Below are positions 23,539 through 31,725 of a DNA stretch of 64,000 bases, piece after piece. Every line of letters starts with the position of its first letter. Position 1 is the stretch's first letter. The DNA comes from Streptomyces liangshanensis. GTDB lineage: Bacteria > Actinomycetota > Actinomycetes > Streptomycetales > Streptomycetaceae. Location of the stretch: the NCBI RefSeq assembly GCF_011694815.1, contig NZ_CP050177.1, positions 1,364,001 to 1,428,000 on the forward strand, read 5' to 3'. The position numbers and the translations under genes are program-made. The notes beneath the pieces were generated by a model. It made no database searches. It was not told the origin of the DNA and saw only the letters and a list, made by a program, of their open reading frames with translations.

Positions 23539-25761
23539 ATGCACAAGCCAGGTGAATTGTCATTGACGGACCGGGATCTCGCGGAACTCAACGCCTGGGC
23601 GAAGGACCGGAGCGACCGCGCTCTCCGGCTCAGAATCGTGCGGGACGCGGCAGCGGGGCTGTCCGTCTCGCAGAGCGCGCGTGAACTCAGGATCTCGCGC
23701 CCGACGGTGACCGCCTGGCGGCAGCGGTACGCGGCGAACGGCCTGGCCGGACTCGAACACCGGCCGCGCAGCGGGCGTCCCGCCCGTATCGACGAGGCGG
23801 ACGTCGTCGCCGCGACGCTGGCCGGTCCGCCGACGCCCCAACGCGTGTGGTCGGCGCGGGCGTTGGCCGATCATCTGGGGCTCTCGCACACCGCGCTCGG
23901 CAAGGTGTGGCAGCGGTGGCAGGTCCGGCCCGGCGCCGCCGACACCCCTCTCCTGCTCCCGGTCGATCCCCCGCTGCCCTGCCATCACCCGGAACTCCTC
24001 GCCGCGGGCTCGTCGGCGGACGGCGCGGCCTACGTGGTGATCGCCGAGGCCGCCGCCGGCCAACAGCCGCGGGTGGGCGCCGCGACGGCCGAGGAACGGC
24101 AGATGCGGTACGCGGCGCTGACGGCGATGATGCGGGGCACGCAGCCGGACGACCCGGACGCCGCCGGCCCCCGGAGCAAGGGCGCGCCGGCGCGCCGGCC
24201 GGCCGACGGCGGGACGCGGCGGCCGGCGCCGCAGGCGGCCGCGCCGGCCCTCCCGCCGTCGCTCGCCGCCCGGTGGTCCGCGCGCCGCCTGCACGTCATC
24301 ACCTGGGGCGACTGCGTTGGACCCCAGGGGCTGCCGCACACCGCGAGGCGGCACACCGCGCCCGCCGCCATGGGCTGGGCCTCGACCGTCTGCCTGATGG
24401 CGCAGCTCGAACTGCGCCACCAGCCGCGCCCGGCGCGCGTGGCGCTGGACTCGCTGGCCGACGCGGCGCGGGAGTTGCCCAAGTCGCCGCCGGGCACGCC
24501 GTTCCGGTGGCTGCGCCAGGGCCGGCAGGAGGCGGCCGCCCGCCGCCGTACGGTGCACCGCGCCTTCGACCAGCCCGCGTTGGGCTCGTTCAACGAGAAG
24601 CTGGTGATCGAGTCCGTCCGGGTCAGGGGCTCCCTCAGCCGGGTCGAGATCGCGGAACGCACCGGGCTGACCCCGCAGGCGGTCTCACGGATCACCCGCA
24701 ACCTGCTGACGACCGGGTTCCTGGTGGAGGAGGAGCGCCGCTCGACGGGCAAGGGCAAGCCGCGCGTTCCGCTGAAGCTGTCCGAGGACGCCGCGTGCGC
24801 CATCGGCATCCACGTGGACCCGGAGAAGATCACCCACGTGTTGGTCGACCTGTGCGGCAACGTACGGGACACCCACACGCTCGACGTCACCGCGCGGAGC
24901 GATCCGCAGACGTGCATGGACTGGATGACCCGGACGACCACCCGGACCATCGAAGCGGCGGGCCCGCTCGGGGCGAAGATCCTGGGCGTCGGGGTGGCGG
25001 CGCCGGGCCCGCTCGACGTGCACGAGGGGGTCCTCCTCGACCCGCCGCTGTGGGCGGGGTGGGGCGAGGTCCCGTTGCGCGCCGAACTGAACCGGATACT
25101 GCGGCTTCCCGTGCTGCTGGAGAAGGACGCGACGGCGGCCGCGATCGGCGAGCGGTGGCTCGGCGCCGGGGAGAGCGGCAGCGACTTCGTCTACCTCTAC
25201 CTCGGCGCGGGGGCGGGCAGCGGGGCGTTCCTCAACGGGGACGTGTACCGCGGCACGTCGGGCAACGCCGGTGAGTTCGGTGAGCTGACGGCGTACGCGC
25301 TCGGCCGGGTGGCGCCCGGCGGCGGCCCCGAGATGGTGCCCGAATGCGCCCCGATGTCCGCCGTCGTAGCCCGGGCCGGGGACGCGGGGCTCACCGTGCC
25401 GGGCGGTGAGGTCACGTACGACGCGGTGTGCGGCGCGGCAGCGCACGGGGACGCCCGCGCGGTCGGCGCGATCCGTGAGGTGGCGCGGGTGGTGGCGCGG
25501 GGCGCGGTCGCCATGACGGACCTGTACGACACCGAGCTGATGATCGTCGGCGGCCCGGCGGTGCCGCCCGAGGTCGCCGAGCTGTACCTGGCGGAGATCT
25601 CGGCGGCGGTGAACCGCTTCCCGATGGCCCGCCGGGTCCGCAGCGTGCGGGTCACGTACTCGACGCTGAGCGCCTCGGCGGCCGCGGTCGGAGCCGCGGC
25701 CGGTGTCTTCCACATGGCGTTCGCGCCACGCCTGCGCACCCACAGCGGCGCCGCCGCCTGA
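23539..25761 (+). CDS. Fusion regulator: IS630-transposase-type DNA-binding domain plus ROK-family repressor
   Basis: 740 residues in one unbroken frame. Residues 25-130 match the N-terminal helix-turn-helix region of IS630-type transposases: LRIVRDAAAGLSVSQSAREL, SRPTVTAWRQRYAANGLAGL, PRSGRPARI and WSARALADHLGLSHTAL. Residues 131-345 are Ala/Pro/Arg-rich with no recognised catalytic DDE set. Residues 350-410 form a MarR-like winged helix of ROK repressors (LSRVEIAERTGLTPQAVSRI), and 418-735 the ROK sugar-binding fold (GVGVAAPGPLD, EKDATAAAIGE). The ROK zinc motif CxCGx2GCxE is absent. ATG 23539 follows CTGAGGA. Divergent from the glycan operon and upstream of the lyase, it is the likely sugar-responsive repressor. 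Confidence 0.85.
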   Translation: MHKPGELSLTDRDLAELNAWAKDRSDRALRLRIVRDAAAGLSVSQSARELRISRPTVTAWRQRYAANGLAGLEHRPRSGRPARIDEADVVAATLAGPPTPQRVWSARALADHLGLSHTALGKVWQRWQVRPGAADTPLLLPVDPPLPCHHPELLAAGSSADGAAYVVIAEAAAGQQPRVGAATAEERQMRYAALTAMMRGTQPDDPDAAGPRSKGAPARRPADGGTRRPAPQAAAPALPPSLAARWSARRLHVITWGDCVGPQGLPHTARRHTAPAAMGWASTVCLMAQLELRHQPRPARVALDSLADAARELPKSPPGTPFRWLRQGRQEAAARRRTVHRAFDQPALGSFNEKLVIESVRVRGSLSRVEIAERTGLTPQAVSRITRNLLTTGFLVEEERRSTGKGKPRVPLKLSEDAACAIGIHVDPEKITHVLVDLCGNVRDTHTLDVTARSDPQTCMDWMTRTTTRTIEAAGPLGAKILGVGVAAPGPLDVHEGVLLDPPLWAGWGEVPLRAELNRILRLPVLLEKDATAAAIGERWLGAGESGSDFVYLYLGAGAGSGAFLNGDVYRGTSGNAGEFGELTAYALGRVAPGGGPEMVPECAPMSAVVARAGDAGLTVPGGEVTYDAVCGAAAHGDARAVGAIREVARVVARGAVAMTDLYDTELMIVGGPAVPPEVAELYLAEISAAVNRFPMARRVRSVRVTYSTLSASAAAVGAAAGVFHMAFAPRLRTHSGAAA

Positions 25762-25840
25762 GTCGCACCGGCCGCCGGCCCGCACATCTTCCCCGCGTCA
25801 CCCACCCCCCTTCCGACCCCCTTCCGAGAGGACCGACCCG

Positions 25841-27829
25841 ATGACATCGCCGCACCCCGATCCCGCGGCACCCGGCGCCGAGGGTCCGGTCGGCCCCGGC
25901 GACGGGTCCGGATACCCGCGGCTGACCGAGCTGTTCCCGGCCTCGCTGGTGAGGGCCCGGATGCCGCGGATCGGCGAGTGGAGCCCCGTACCCCCGCCGG
26001 CGGACGGACGATGGCGGGCGGTCGGCGCCGGCACGCGGACCCGGGTCGTGGCGGCGGCCTCCGCGTCGCTCGGGCTCCCCTGGCCCGGGCTGCCCGCGTC
26101 CCTGTTCGCCCGGTTCGCCCGCGACGGTGACCGCTCCGGCTACCAGGCGGCGGCGTTCGCACGACGGGCCCGCCTCGCCCGGGCGGTCCTCGCGACGGCC
26201 CTGACGGCCGGGGCCCCGGCGGCCGCGGCGGGGGACGCGGACGCGTTCGCCGACGAGGTGATGGACGGCGTGTGGGCCCTGTGCGAGGAGACGACCTGGG
26301 CCTGGCCCGCCCACGAGTTCCGGGTCCTCGGCCCGCCGCGCGGCCTGCTGGCCGACCCCGGCCGTCCCACCCTGGACCTCGGCGCCTCGGGTACGGCGGT
26401 GCTGCTCGCCCTCACCGACACGCTGGTGGGCGACGCGCTGGACCGGCGCGATCCGCTGGTACGGCGCCGGCTGCGCCGCGAGGTGTCCGCCCGGGTCCTG
26501 GGGCCCTATCTGGAGCGGGACGAGTGGGGGTGGTACGACGGTTCGACGGCCAAGCTCAACAACTGGAACCCGTGGATCCACTCGGAACTGCTGCTGGCCA
26601 CCGCCCTGACCGAGGAGTCCGACGAGCGCCGCGCCGCCCTCGTGTGCCGCATTCTCCAGGGGTTGGAGAACTACCTGCGGGCCCATCCCCGGGACGGCGG
26701 CTGCGACGAGGGCCCGCACTACTGGTGGCGGGCGGGCGCCAGCCTCTTCGAATGCCTGGAGACCCTCACCTCGCTGCTCGGCACGGACGCGGGCGTCTTC
26801 GCGCATCCGCTGGTCCGCGCCCTGGCCCGGTACCCCGTGTCCACCTGGATCGGCGACGGCTGGGCCGTCAACTTCGCCGACGGACCGGCCCGGCCGCGCG
26901 AGACCGCCCCCGCGCTGCTCCATCGCTTCGGCCGCCGGACCGGTCAGCCGGAGGTGAGCGCCCACGCCCGGGCCCTGCGCGGGTCCGACGGGGGACTCCC
27001 GCTCGACGAGGAGCCGTTCGACCTCCGCCGCGCCCTGGACGACCTGCTCGACCCCGAGTGGCACGCGGCGCCGCCGGCCGCCTTCCCGCTGCCCGGGCAC
27101 ACCTGGCTGCCCGACACGCAGGTGCTGGTCGCCCGCGCGGAACCGGGCACCACGCGGGGACTGCTCGTCGCGGCCAAGGGCGGTCACAACGACGAGAGCC
27201 ACAACCACAACGACGTCGGTTCGTTCCTCGTCGCCCTCGACGCGCGGCCGCTGGTCATCGACGCCGGGGTGGGCACGTACCGCAGGGAGACGTTCAACGA
27301 GGACCGTTACGGGATCTGGTCGATGACCAGCGCGTACCACAACGTGCCCGTCGTCAACGGCTTCGGCCAGCCGCCGGGGGCGCGGTTCCGCGCGGAGGCC
27401 GTGGCCGCCCGCCACCGCGCGGACCTGGACGAGCTGACCTGTGACCTGGCGGCGGCCTACCCGCCGGAGGCCGGACTGGAGACCTGGTCGAGGACCGTCC
27501 GGCTCGTCCGCGGCGCCGACGCGCGGGCCGAGGTCACCGACGCCTGGCGGTTCCGTACGGCTCCCGCGTCCCTGGCCCTGCACCTCCTGGTCAGCGGTAC
27601 GGTCACGATGGGGCCGGACGGCACGGCGGACGTCGTCCCGGCGGACGGGCGCGGTCTGCGACTCAGCTGGGACCACGCCGCGTTCGGCGCCCGGGCGGAA
27701 CCGGTCCCGCTCGACGACCCGGCGTTCACCCGGGTGTGGGGACCCGTGATCCACCGGCTGGTCCTCACGGCCCGCCGTCCGGCGGGCGAGGGCGGCCACA
27801 CCCTGGAGGCACGGCCGTCGGCGCCCTGA
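25841..27829 (+). CDS. Heparinase II/III-family polysaccharide lyase-like protein
   Basis: 662 residues from ATG 25841, after GAGAGGA. An alpha/alpha-toroid region (about 60-420, with DEWGWYDGSTAKLNNWNPWIH and DEGPHYWWRAGASLFE) is followed by the family's beta-sandwich. GGHNDESHNHNDVGSF lies at 447-462; the HNHND core carries the conserved His of heparinase II and alginate or oligo-uronate lyases. There is no signal peptide, so it would act inside on imported fragments by beta-elimination at a uronic acid. It is 79 bases after the fusion regulator, probably one operon. The uronate substrate is inferred from the family only. Confidence 0.88.
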   Translation: MTSPHPDPAAPGAEGPVGPGDGSGYPRLTELFPASLVRARMPRIGEWSPVPPPADGRWRAVGAGTRTRVVAAASASLGLPWPGLPASLFARFARDGDRSGYQAAAFARRARLARAVLATALTAGAPAAAAGDADAFADEVMDGVWALCEETTWAWPAHEFRVLGPPRGLLADPGRPTLDLGASGTAVLLALTDTLVGDALDRRDPLVRRRLRREVSARVLGPYLERDEWGWYDGSTAKLNNWNPWIHSELLLATALTEESDERRAALVCRILQGLENYLRAHPRDGGCDEGPHYWWRAGASLFECLETLTSLLGTDAGVFAHPLVRALARYPVSTWIGDGWAVNFADGPARPRETAPALLHRFGRRTGQPEVSAHARALRGSDGGLPLDEEPFDLRRALDDLLDPEWHAAPPAAFPLPGHTWLPDTQVLVARAEPGTTRGLLVAAKGGHNDESHNHNDVGSFLVALDARPLVIDAGVGTYRRETFNEDRYGIWSMTSAYHNVPVVNGFGQPPGARFRAEAVAARHRADLDELTCDLAAAYPPEAGLETWSRTVRLVRGADARAEVTDAWRFRTAPASLALHLLVSGTVTMGPDGTADVVPADGRGLRLSWDHAAFGARAEPVPLDDPAFTRVWGPVIHRLVLTARRPAGEGGHTLEARPSAP

Positions 27830-27840
27830 CGGGGATCGCA

Positions 27841-27854
27841 TGTAAAAGTAATTA
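27841..27854 (+). promoter_or_regulatory. Candidate ROK operator, copy 2
   Basis: TGTAAAAGTAATTA begins 12 bases after the lyase stop codon. The outer bases GTAA and TTAC (with the next base) form a short dyad. It is the near-identical partner of 23506-23519 and may regulate the esterase and GH99-like genes. Confidence 0.55.
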
Positions 27855-28011
27855 CGATCCATCTCGCGGCGGGGAACAAACCGTCAGGTGACAGGCCATG
27901 GAAGCGTGTCGCCCCCGACATGGCCAGTTCACCCGCCCGAAACAGGGAGAGGGCCGGAAGGTAACAAGGTTTCCACGCGGGAGTTCACCCAGGTCCAGCC
28001 CGCCGAAGGTA

Positions 28012-28043
28012 TTGACGTAACACAATCCACTGAATTTCCTTGC
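28012..28043 (+). promoter_or_regulatory. Promoter-like element upstream of the esterase
   Basis: TTGACG at 28012-28017 begins a 32-base segment sharing 22 bases with the promoter of the leftward glycan operon (23345-23314, minus strand). The -10 box is not obvious here. The shared bases include CAATCCA at the same distance from TTGACGT. Confidence 0.5.
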
Positions 28044-28189
28044 ACTCAACCGCCCCTGAGACAGGGCGGCGACCCGGACGCGCAGGACCTTGCCGCGCCA
28101 CCCCCACGGGCCGCTCGCCGAACCGGCCCGGTTCTCTCCCCCCACCCCCCACTTGGGATCCCCGACTCCCTCCCCCAAAGGAGTTCCCC

Positions 28190-28930
28190 ATGCAACAGCC
28201 GACCAGGCGCAGCGTGATCGTCACCGGCGCGCTCGCCACCGCCGCGGTCGCCCTCGGCCGCTTCCCCGCCTCGGCGGCCGTCCCCGGCCAGTCCAACGGC
28301 GGAGTGCGCGTCATGCCGCTCGGCGACTCGATCACCGACGGCTTCACCCCCTACCCGGGGGGCTATCGCGTGAGACTGTGGCAGCTCCTGGCCGCCGGCG
28401 GGTACACCGTCGACTTCGTCGGAACGCAGACCAACGGCCCCACGGCGCTGGGCGACCGTGACCACGAGGGGCACTCCGGCTGGCGCATCGACCAACTGGA
28501 CACGAACATCAACACCTGGCTGGGCCAGACCGACCCGCGCACCGTCCTGCTCCTCATCGGGACGAACGACCTCAACCAGAACTACGACATCGCGAACGCG
28601 CCCCGGCGCCTCTCCGCGCTGATCGACAAGATCCGCGCGGCGAAACCGCGGAGCGAACTGTTCGTGGCGACCATCCCGCCGCAGTCGAACGCCACCCTCG
28701 AAGGCCGGGTCAGGGCGTACAACGCCGCGATTCCGTCCGTGGTGGCCCAGAAGGGCTCTCGCGTCCATCTGGTTAAGATGTATGACGCACTGACCACTTC
28801 GGACCTCGCGGACGGCATTCACCCCACGAAAGCCGGCTACGAGAAGATGGCCTCGGTGTGGTTCAACGCACTGCGCTCGGTGCCGTCCTCGCTCGCGCCT
28901 CTCGCGGCGACGCGGACCGCGGCGCGCTGA
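28190..28930 (+). CDS. Tat-exported GDSL/SGNH-hydrolase esterase
   Basis: 246 residues. The N-terminus PTRRSVIVTGALATAAVALG followed by ASAA is a twin-arginine signal peptide. The SGNH blocks are block I GDSITDG (Ser47), block III GTND (Asn126) and block V DGIHPT (Asp208, His211). It should remove ester groups, such as acetyl, from a carbohydrate outside the cell. ATG 28190 follows AAAGGAG. It precedes a second Tat-exported protein, and both may prepare the glycan for import by the adjacent ABC system. Confidence 0.92.
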   Translation: MQQPTRRSVIVTGALATAAVALGRFPASAAVPGQSNGGVRVMPLGDSITDGFTPYPGGYRVRLWQLLAAGGYTVDFVGTQTNGPTALGDRDHEGHSGWRIDQLDTNINTWLGQTDPRTVLLLIGTNDLNQNYDIANAPRRLSALIDKIRAAKPRSELFVATIPPQSNATLEGRVRAYNAAIPSVVAQKGSRVHLVKMYDALTTSDLADGIHPTKAGYEKMASVWFNALRSVPSSLAPLAATRTAAR

Positions 28931-29042
28931 CCGCCCGGCCCGGCCCGGCGGCCACGCCCCGCCGTACCTCGACGCGCGCCGCCGACGCGCGGTCGGCCGC
29001 CTTTCGCACGTACCCCCACGACACCATTCACAGAGGATCAGC

Positions 29043-30368
29043 ATGAGCGAACGAGACCATTCCCGGCGTACCTTCCTGCGCGGGGCCGGCGCCGCCGGCA
29101 TAGGCGCCGCCGCGTGGGCCGGCGCCGGGAGCCTGTCCGCCGCGCACGCGGGAACCCCCGGCGCGGAAGCCGCCGCGGCGCCGCGGCCGAACGCCGCCGC
29201 CGCGACCATCGGTGTCAAGGGCAAGGTGTACGCCGGCTACCAGGGCTGGTTCGGCGCGGCCGGTGACGGCTCCCCCCAGAACGCGTGGATCCACTGGGCC
29301 GGTAAGACACCGTCCCCGGGGAACCAGACGTTCGAGCTGTACCCCGACATCTCGGTCTACCCGGCGTCCGGCCTCTACCAGACCGGCTACGCGAACCTCG
29401 GCAACGGCCAGCCGGCCAAGCTGTTCAGCTCGTACTCGACGGCCGTGGTCGACCAGCACTTCAAGTGGATGCAGCAGTACGGCATCGACGGCGCGGCCCT
29501 CCAGCGCTTCGGCGGCGAGGTCGCCGACACCACACGCCCCAACTTCAGGCAGCGCAACGACATCCAGTCGAAGGCGCGGGACGCGGCCCAGAAGTACGGG
29601 CGCGGCTTCTACATCGAGTACGACATCAGCGGCCTCACCGACGCCAACCTCGTCTCCACGCTCCAGAACGACTGGACGAACACCATCACCGGGTCGCTCG
29701 GGCTGACCAACTCGCCCGCCTACGCGCGCGAGGGCGGCAAGCCCGTGGTCGAGCTGTGGGGCCTCGGGGTGAGCAACCGGGCCGGCACGGCGCAGAGTTG
29801 CCTGGCGCTCGTCAACTGGTTCAAGAGCAAGGGCTGTTACGTGATCGGCGGGGTGCCGCGCGGCTGGCGCACCGACAGCAACGCCAAGCCGGGCTTCGCC
29901 CCCGTCTACGCGGCGCTCAACATGGTCTCGCCGTGGAACGTCGGCAACTCCGTGGTCGACCAGAAGCTGTTCGACGACGACGTGGCCAAGCTGAAGGCGA
30001 GCGGGCAGGACTACCAGCCGGTCATCTTCCCGGGCTTCGCCTGGTCCAACTGGAAGGCCGGGTCGCCCAGGAACGAGATCCCGCGCAAGGCGGGCACCTT
30101 CATGTGGCAGCAGGCCGTGGCGGTCGCCCGGAGCGGCACGAAGTCGGCCTTCATCGCGATGTTCGACGAGTACGACGAGGCCACCGCCATCGCGCCGGCC
30201 GCGACGGACAAGTCGCAGATCCCCACGAACCAGTACTTCCTGACGCTCGACGCCGACGGGACGAAGGTCTCGTCCAACTACTACATGCGGCTCGCCGGGG
30301 CGGCGACCAAGATGATCAACGGCTCGGCCCCCGTCAGCACCACGATCCCGATCCCGCCCGTCGGGTGA
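29043..30368 (+). CDS. Tat-exported GH99/GH71-like glycoside hydrolase
   Basis: 441 residues with a clear Tat signal peptide (SRRTFLRGAGAAGIGAAAW, then AHA). The mature part begins VYAGYQGWFGAAGDG and has alternating beta/alpha segments (HFKWMQQYGIDGAALQRFGGE, GFYIEYDISG). It ends the barrel with MFDEYDEATAI at about 373-383, where acidic residues would be catalytic. This pattern resembles the GH71/GH99-like barrel group; GH99 includes endo-alpha-mannosidases, which would fit the cytosolic GH38 enzymes. The exact family assignment is tentative. ATG 29043 follows AGAGGA. A strong hairpin follows the stop. Confidence 0.78.
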   Translation: MSERDHSRRTFLRGAGAAGIGAAAWAGAGSLSAAHAGTPGAEAAAAPRPNAAAATIGVKGKVYAGYQGWFGAAGDGSPQNAWIHWAGKTPSPGNQTFELYPDISVYPASGLYQTGYANLGNGQPAKLFSSYSTAVVDQHFKWMQQYGIDGAALQRFGGEVADTTRPNFRQRNDIQSKARDAAQKYGRGFYIEYDISGLTDANLVSTLQNDWTNTITGSLGLTNSPAYAREGGKPVVELWGLGVSNRAGTAQSCLALVNWFKSKGCYVIGGVPRGWRTDSNAKPGFAPVYAALNMVSPWNVGNSVVDQKLFDDDVAKLKASGQDYQPVIFPGFAWSNWKAGSPRNEIPRKAGTFMWQQAVAVARSGTKSAFIAMFDEYDEATAIAPAATDKSQIPTNQYFLTLDADGTKVSSNYYMRLAGAATKMINGSAPVSTTIPIPPVG

Positions 30369-30406
30369 TCTGAGGGCCCACCCGGCGGAGGGGACGGCGA
30401 GGGAAG

Positions 30407-30436
30407 CGGGTGGTGGACGGAGACGTCCGCCACCCG
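30407..30436 (+). terminator. Hairpin terminator after the GH99-like gene
   Basis: CGGGTGGTGGACG (30407-30419) pairs with CGTCCGCCACCCG (30424-30436) with one G-T wobble and a 4-base loop. Flanking GGGAAG and CTTTCCC can extend the base. It marks the right end of the glycan locus. Confidence 0.75.
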
Positions 30437-30520
30437 TCGCCGCTTTCCCCGTCCCACAGGTGTGAAGGGCCGATCCGGGGGCAGACGAGCGACGTCAGCA
30501 GGGCGGCGATGGGAGAACAG

Positions 30521-30955
30521 ATGACCCCCGGCAAGGCGACGCAGCGCGTACCGAGACCGTCGTACGGACAGCTCCTGGAGAAGATCCGGTACGACGGCGT
30601 CTACCCCACCCGCCGGCGCGCCGAGGAAGCGCTGCTGGCCGTGCTCCCCGTCCTCGCCCCGCAACTGACCGACCAGGGCCGCGCCCTGCTCGCCGACCGC
30701 CTCCCGGACGAGGTCTCCGCACTCCTCACCGCCGAGGCGTCGTCCCCCTCCCGACTGCTCACGAACCGGGACTTCGTCGAGCACGTCGCGGCCCGGACCG
30801 GCACCGACTACGCCGTCGCGAACTGGGACACCGAGGCCGTGCTCAGCAACCTCGCCTCGCTCGCCGGCCCCGCACTCCTCCCCCGCCTCCTGGCCCAACT
30901 CCCGGCCGGCTACGCCGCCTTGTTCGGCCACGCCCCGCACGCCCGGGCGGCCTGA
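30521..30955 (+). CDS. DUF2267-family small protein
   Basis: 144 residues from ATG 30521 (GGGAGAA just upstream; ATG 30509 is an alternative). YGQLLEKIRYDGVYPTRRRAEEALLAVLPVLAPQLT and LADRLPDEVSALL match the helical DUF2267 repeat, and a second related unit follows from about residue 80. The function of this family is not established. It is convergent with the next tetR gene and shows no clear operon partner. Confidence 0.8.
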   Translation: MTPGKATQRVPRPSYGQLLEKIRYDGVYPTRRRAEEALLAVLPVLAPQLTDQGRALLADRLPDEVSALLTAEASSPSRLLTNRDFVEHVAARTGTDYAVANWDTEAVLSNLASLAGPALLPRLLAQLPAGYAALFGHAPHARAA

Positions 30956-30983
30956 ACCCGGACGGCACCACTCACGGCCCCGC

Positions 30984-31583
30984 TCACGGCACCGCCGGGA
31001 GCGACGCGGCGGTGACCGCGCCGAGCATGATGTGTCCGGTCGCCCGCACCGCCGCGTCGCGGCCCAGCCGCCCGGCGGTGACCTCGCGCGACAGGGCCTC
31101 CGCGGCACCGACCACGCCGAGCATCAGCGCCGTACCCCCCGCCTCGGGGAGTCGTACGAACCGCTCCACGGCCCGCAGGTAGAGCGCGGCGTAGCGCTCA
31201 CGGCCCTCCCGCAGCAACTCCTCGGCGCCGGCGAGCGAGTGCAGCGCGGCCGTCACCGCGCCGAACTCCTTGCCGATGTGCAGGACGCAGTCCACGTACG
31301 CCTCCGAGAGGCCGCGGACGGTCTCCTCCAACGAGTTCGCGTGCGCGTCCAGCGCCGCCCTCGTCATCTCCGTCTGCTGCTCGTCGACCCGCCGGTAGAG
31401 GGCGATCAGCAGGCCCGTCCGCGTCTCGAAGTGGTCGTAGGCGACGGGCTTCGACACCCCGGCGTCCTCGGCGAGCCTGGCCAGGGTCAGCACGTCGGCC
31501 CCCTCGGCGCGGACGATCGCCAGCGCGGTGTCGAGCAACTGCGCCCGGCGCCGTTCGCGCGACAGCCGACGTGACACCACCAC
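30984..31583 (-). CDS. TetR-family regulator
   Basis: 199 residues from GTG 31583, after AAGGAGGGAGG; a second GTG follows directly. The helix-turn-helix is at about 32-60 (LTLARLAEDAGVSKPVAYDHF), and the effector half contains EEYxxxVL-like helices and ALHSLAGAEELL. It is divergent from a saccharopine-dehydrogenase-like oxidoreductase gene. The shared promoter region holds phased direct repeats GTAACYTACTA and 7-bp inverted arms, its probable binding site. Confidence 0.92.
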   Translation of the reverse strand: MVVSRRLSRERRRAQLLDTALAIVRAEGADVLTLARLAEDAGVSKPVAYDHFETRTGLLIALYRRVDEQQTEMTRAALDAHANSLEETVRGLSEAYVDCVLHIGKEFGAVTAALHSLAGAEELLREGRERYAALYLRAVERFVRLPEAGGTALMLGVVGAAEALSREVTAGRLGRDAAVRATGHIMLGAVTAASLPAVP

Positions 31584-31645
31584 GGGCCTCCCTCCTTCTC
31601 GCGGGGATCCCTCCCCCGCGGACCCATGACCAGGAGCCTAGTGGC

Positions 31646-31687
31646 TTGACACGTAACCTACTAGCAGTAACTTACTAAGTGTAGGTT
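31646..31687 (+). promoter_or_regulatory. Promoter with direct repeats GTAACYTACTA
   Basis: TTGACA (31646-31651) and TAACTT (31668-31673) are 16 bases apart. GTAACCTACTA (31653-31663) and GTAACTTACTA (31667-31677) repeat with a 14-base period. AACCTAC (31655-31661) and GTAGGTT (31681-31687) are inverted arms. The site lies between a tetR gene and its divergent neighbour. Confidence 0.6.
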
Positions 31688-31725
31688 CCATGCGCGACCC
31701 ACCCACACCTCCCGGGAGTCCTCTG

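Larger units (their letters stand above)
27830..28189. other. 360-base gene-free gap with two regulatory motifs
   Basis: No convincing gene lies between the lyase stop and the esterase start. The gap holds the second copy of the TGTAAAAGTA motif (27841-27854), a promoter-like element at 28012-28043, and a G+A-rich patch around 27945. Several short open frames lack ribosome sites and overlap the downstream gene in other frames. Confidence 0.6.

Noticed and set aside
23539..24570. An intact IS630 insertion sequence
   Set aside because: Only the DNA-binding half of a transposase is recognisable. The DDE residues, terminal inverted repeats and target duplication are not seen, and the frame continues into the ROK domain.
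27957..27972. GGTAACAAGGT-like stretch resembling the end of 16S rRNA
   Set aside because: Only about ten bases agree with the universal TAACAAGGT segment. Flanks show no rRNA sequence or structure.
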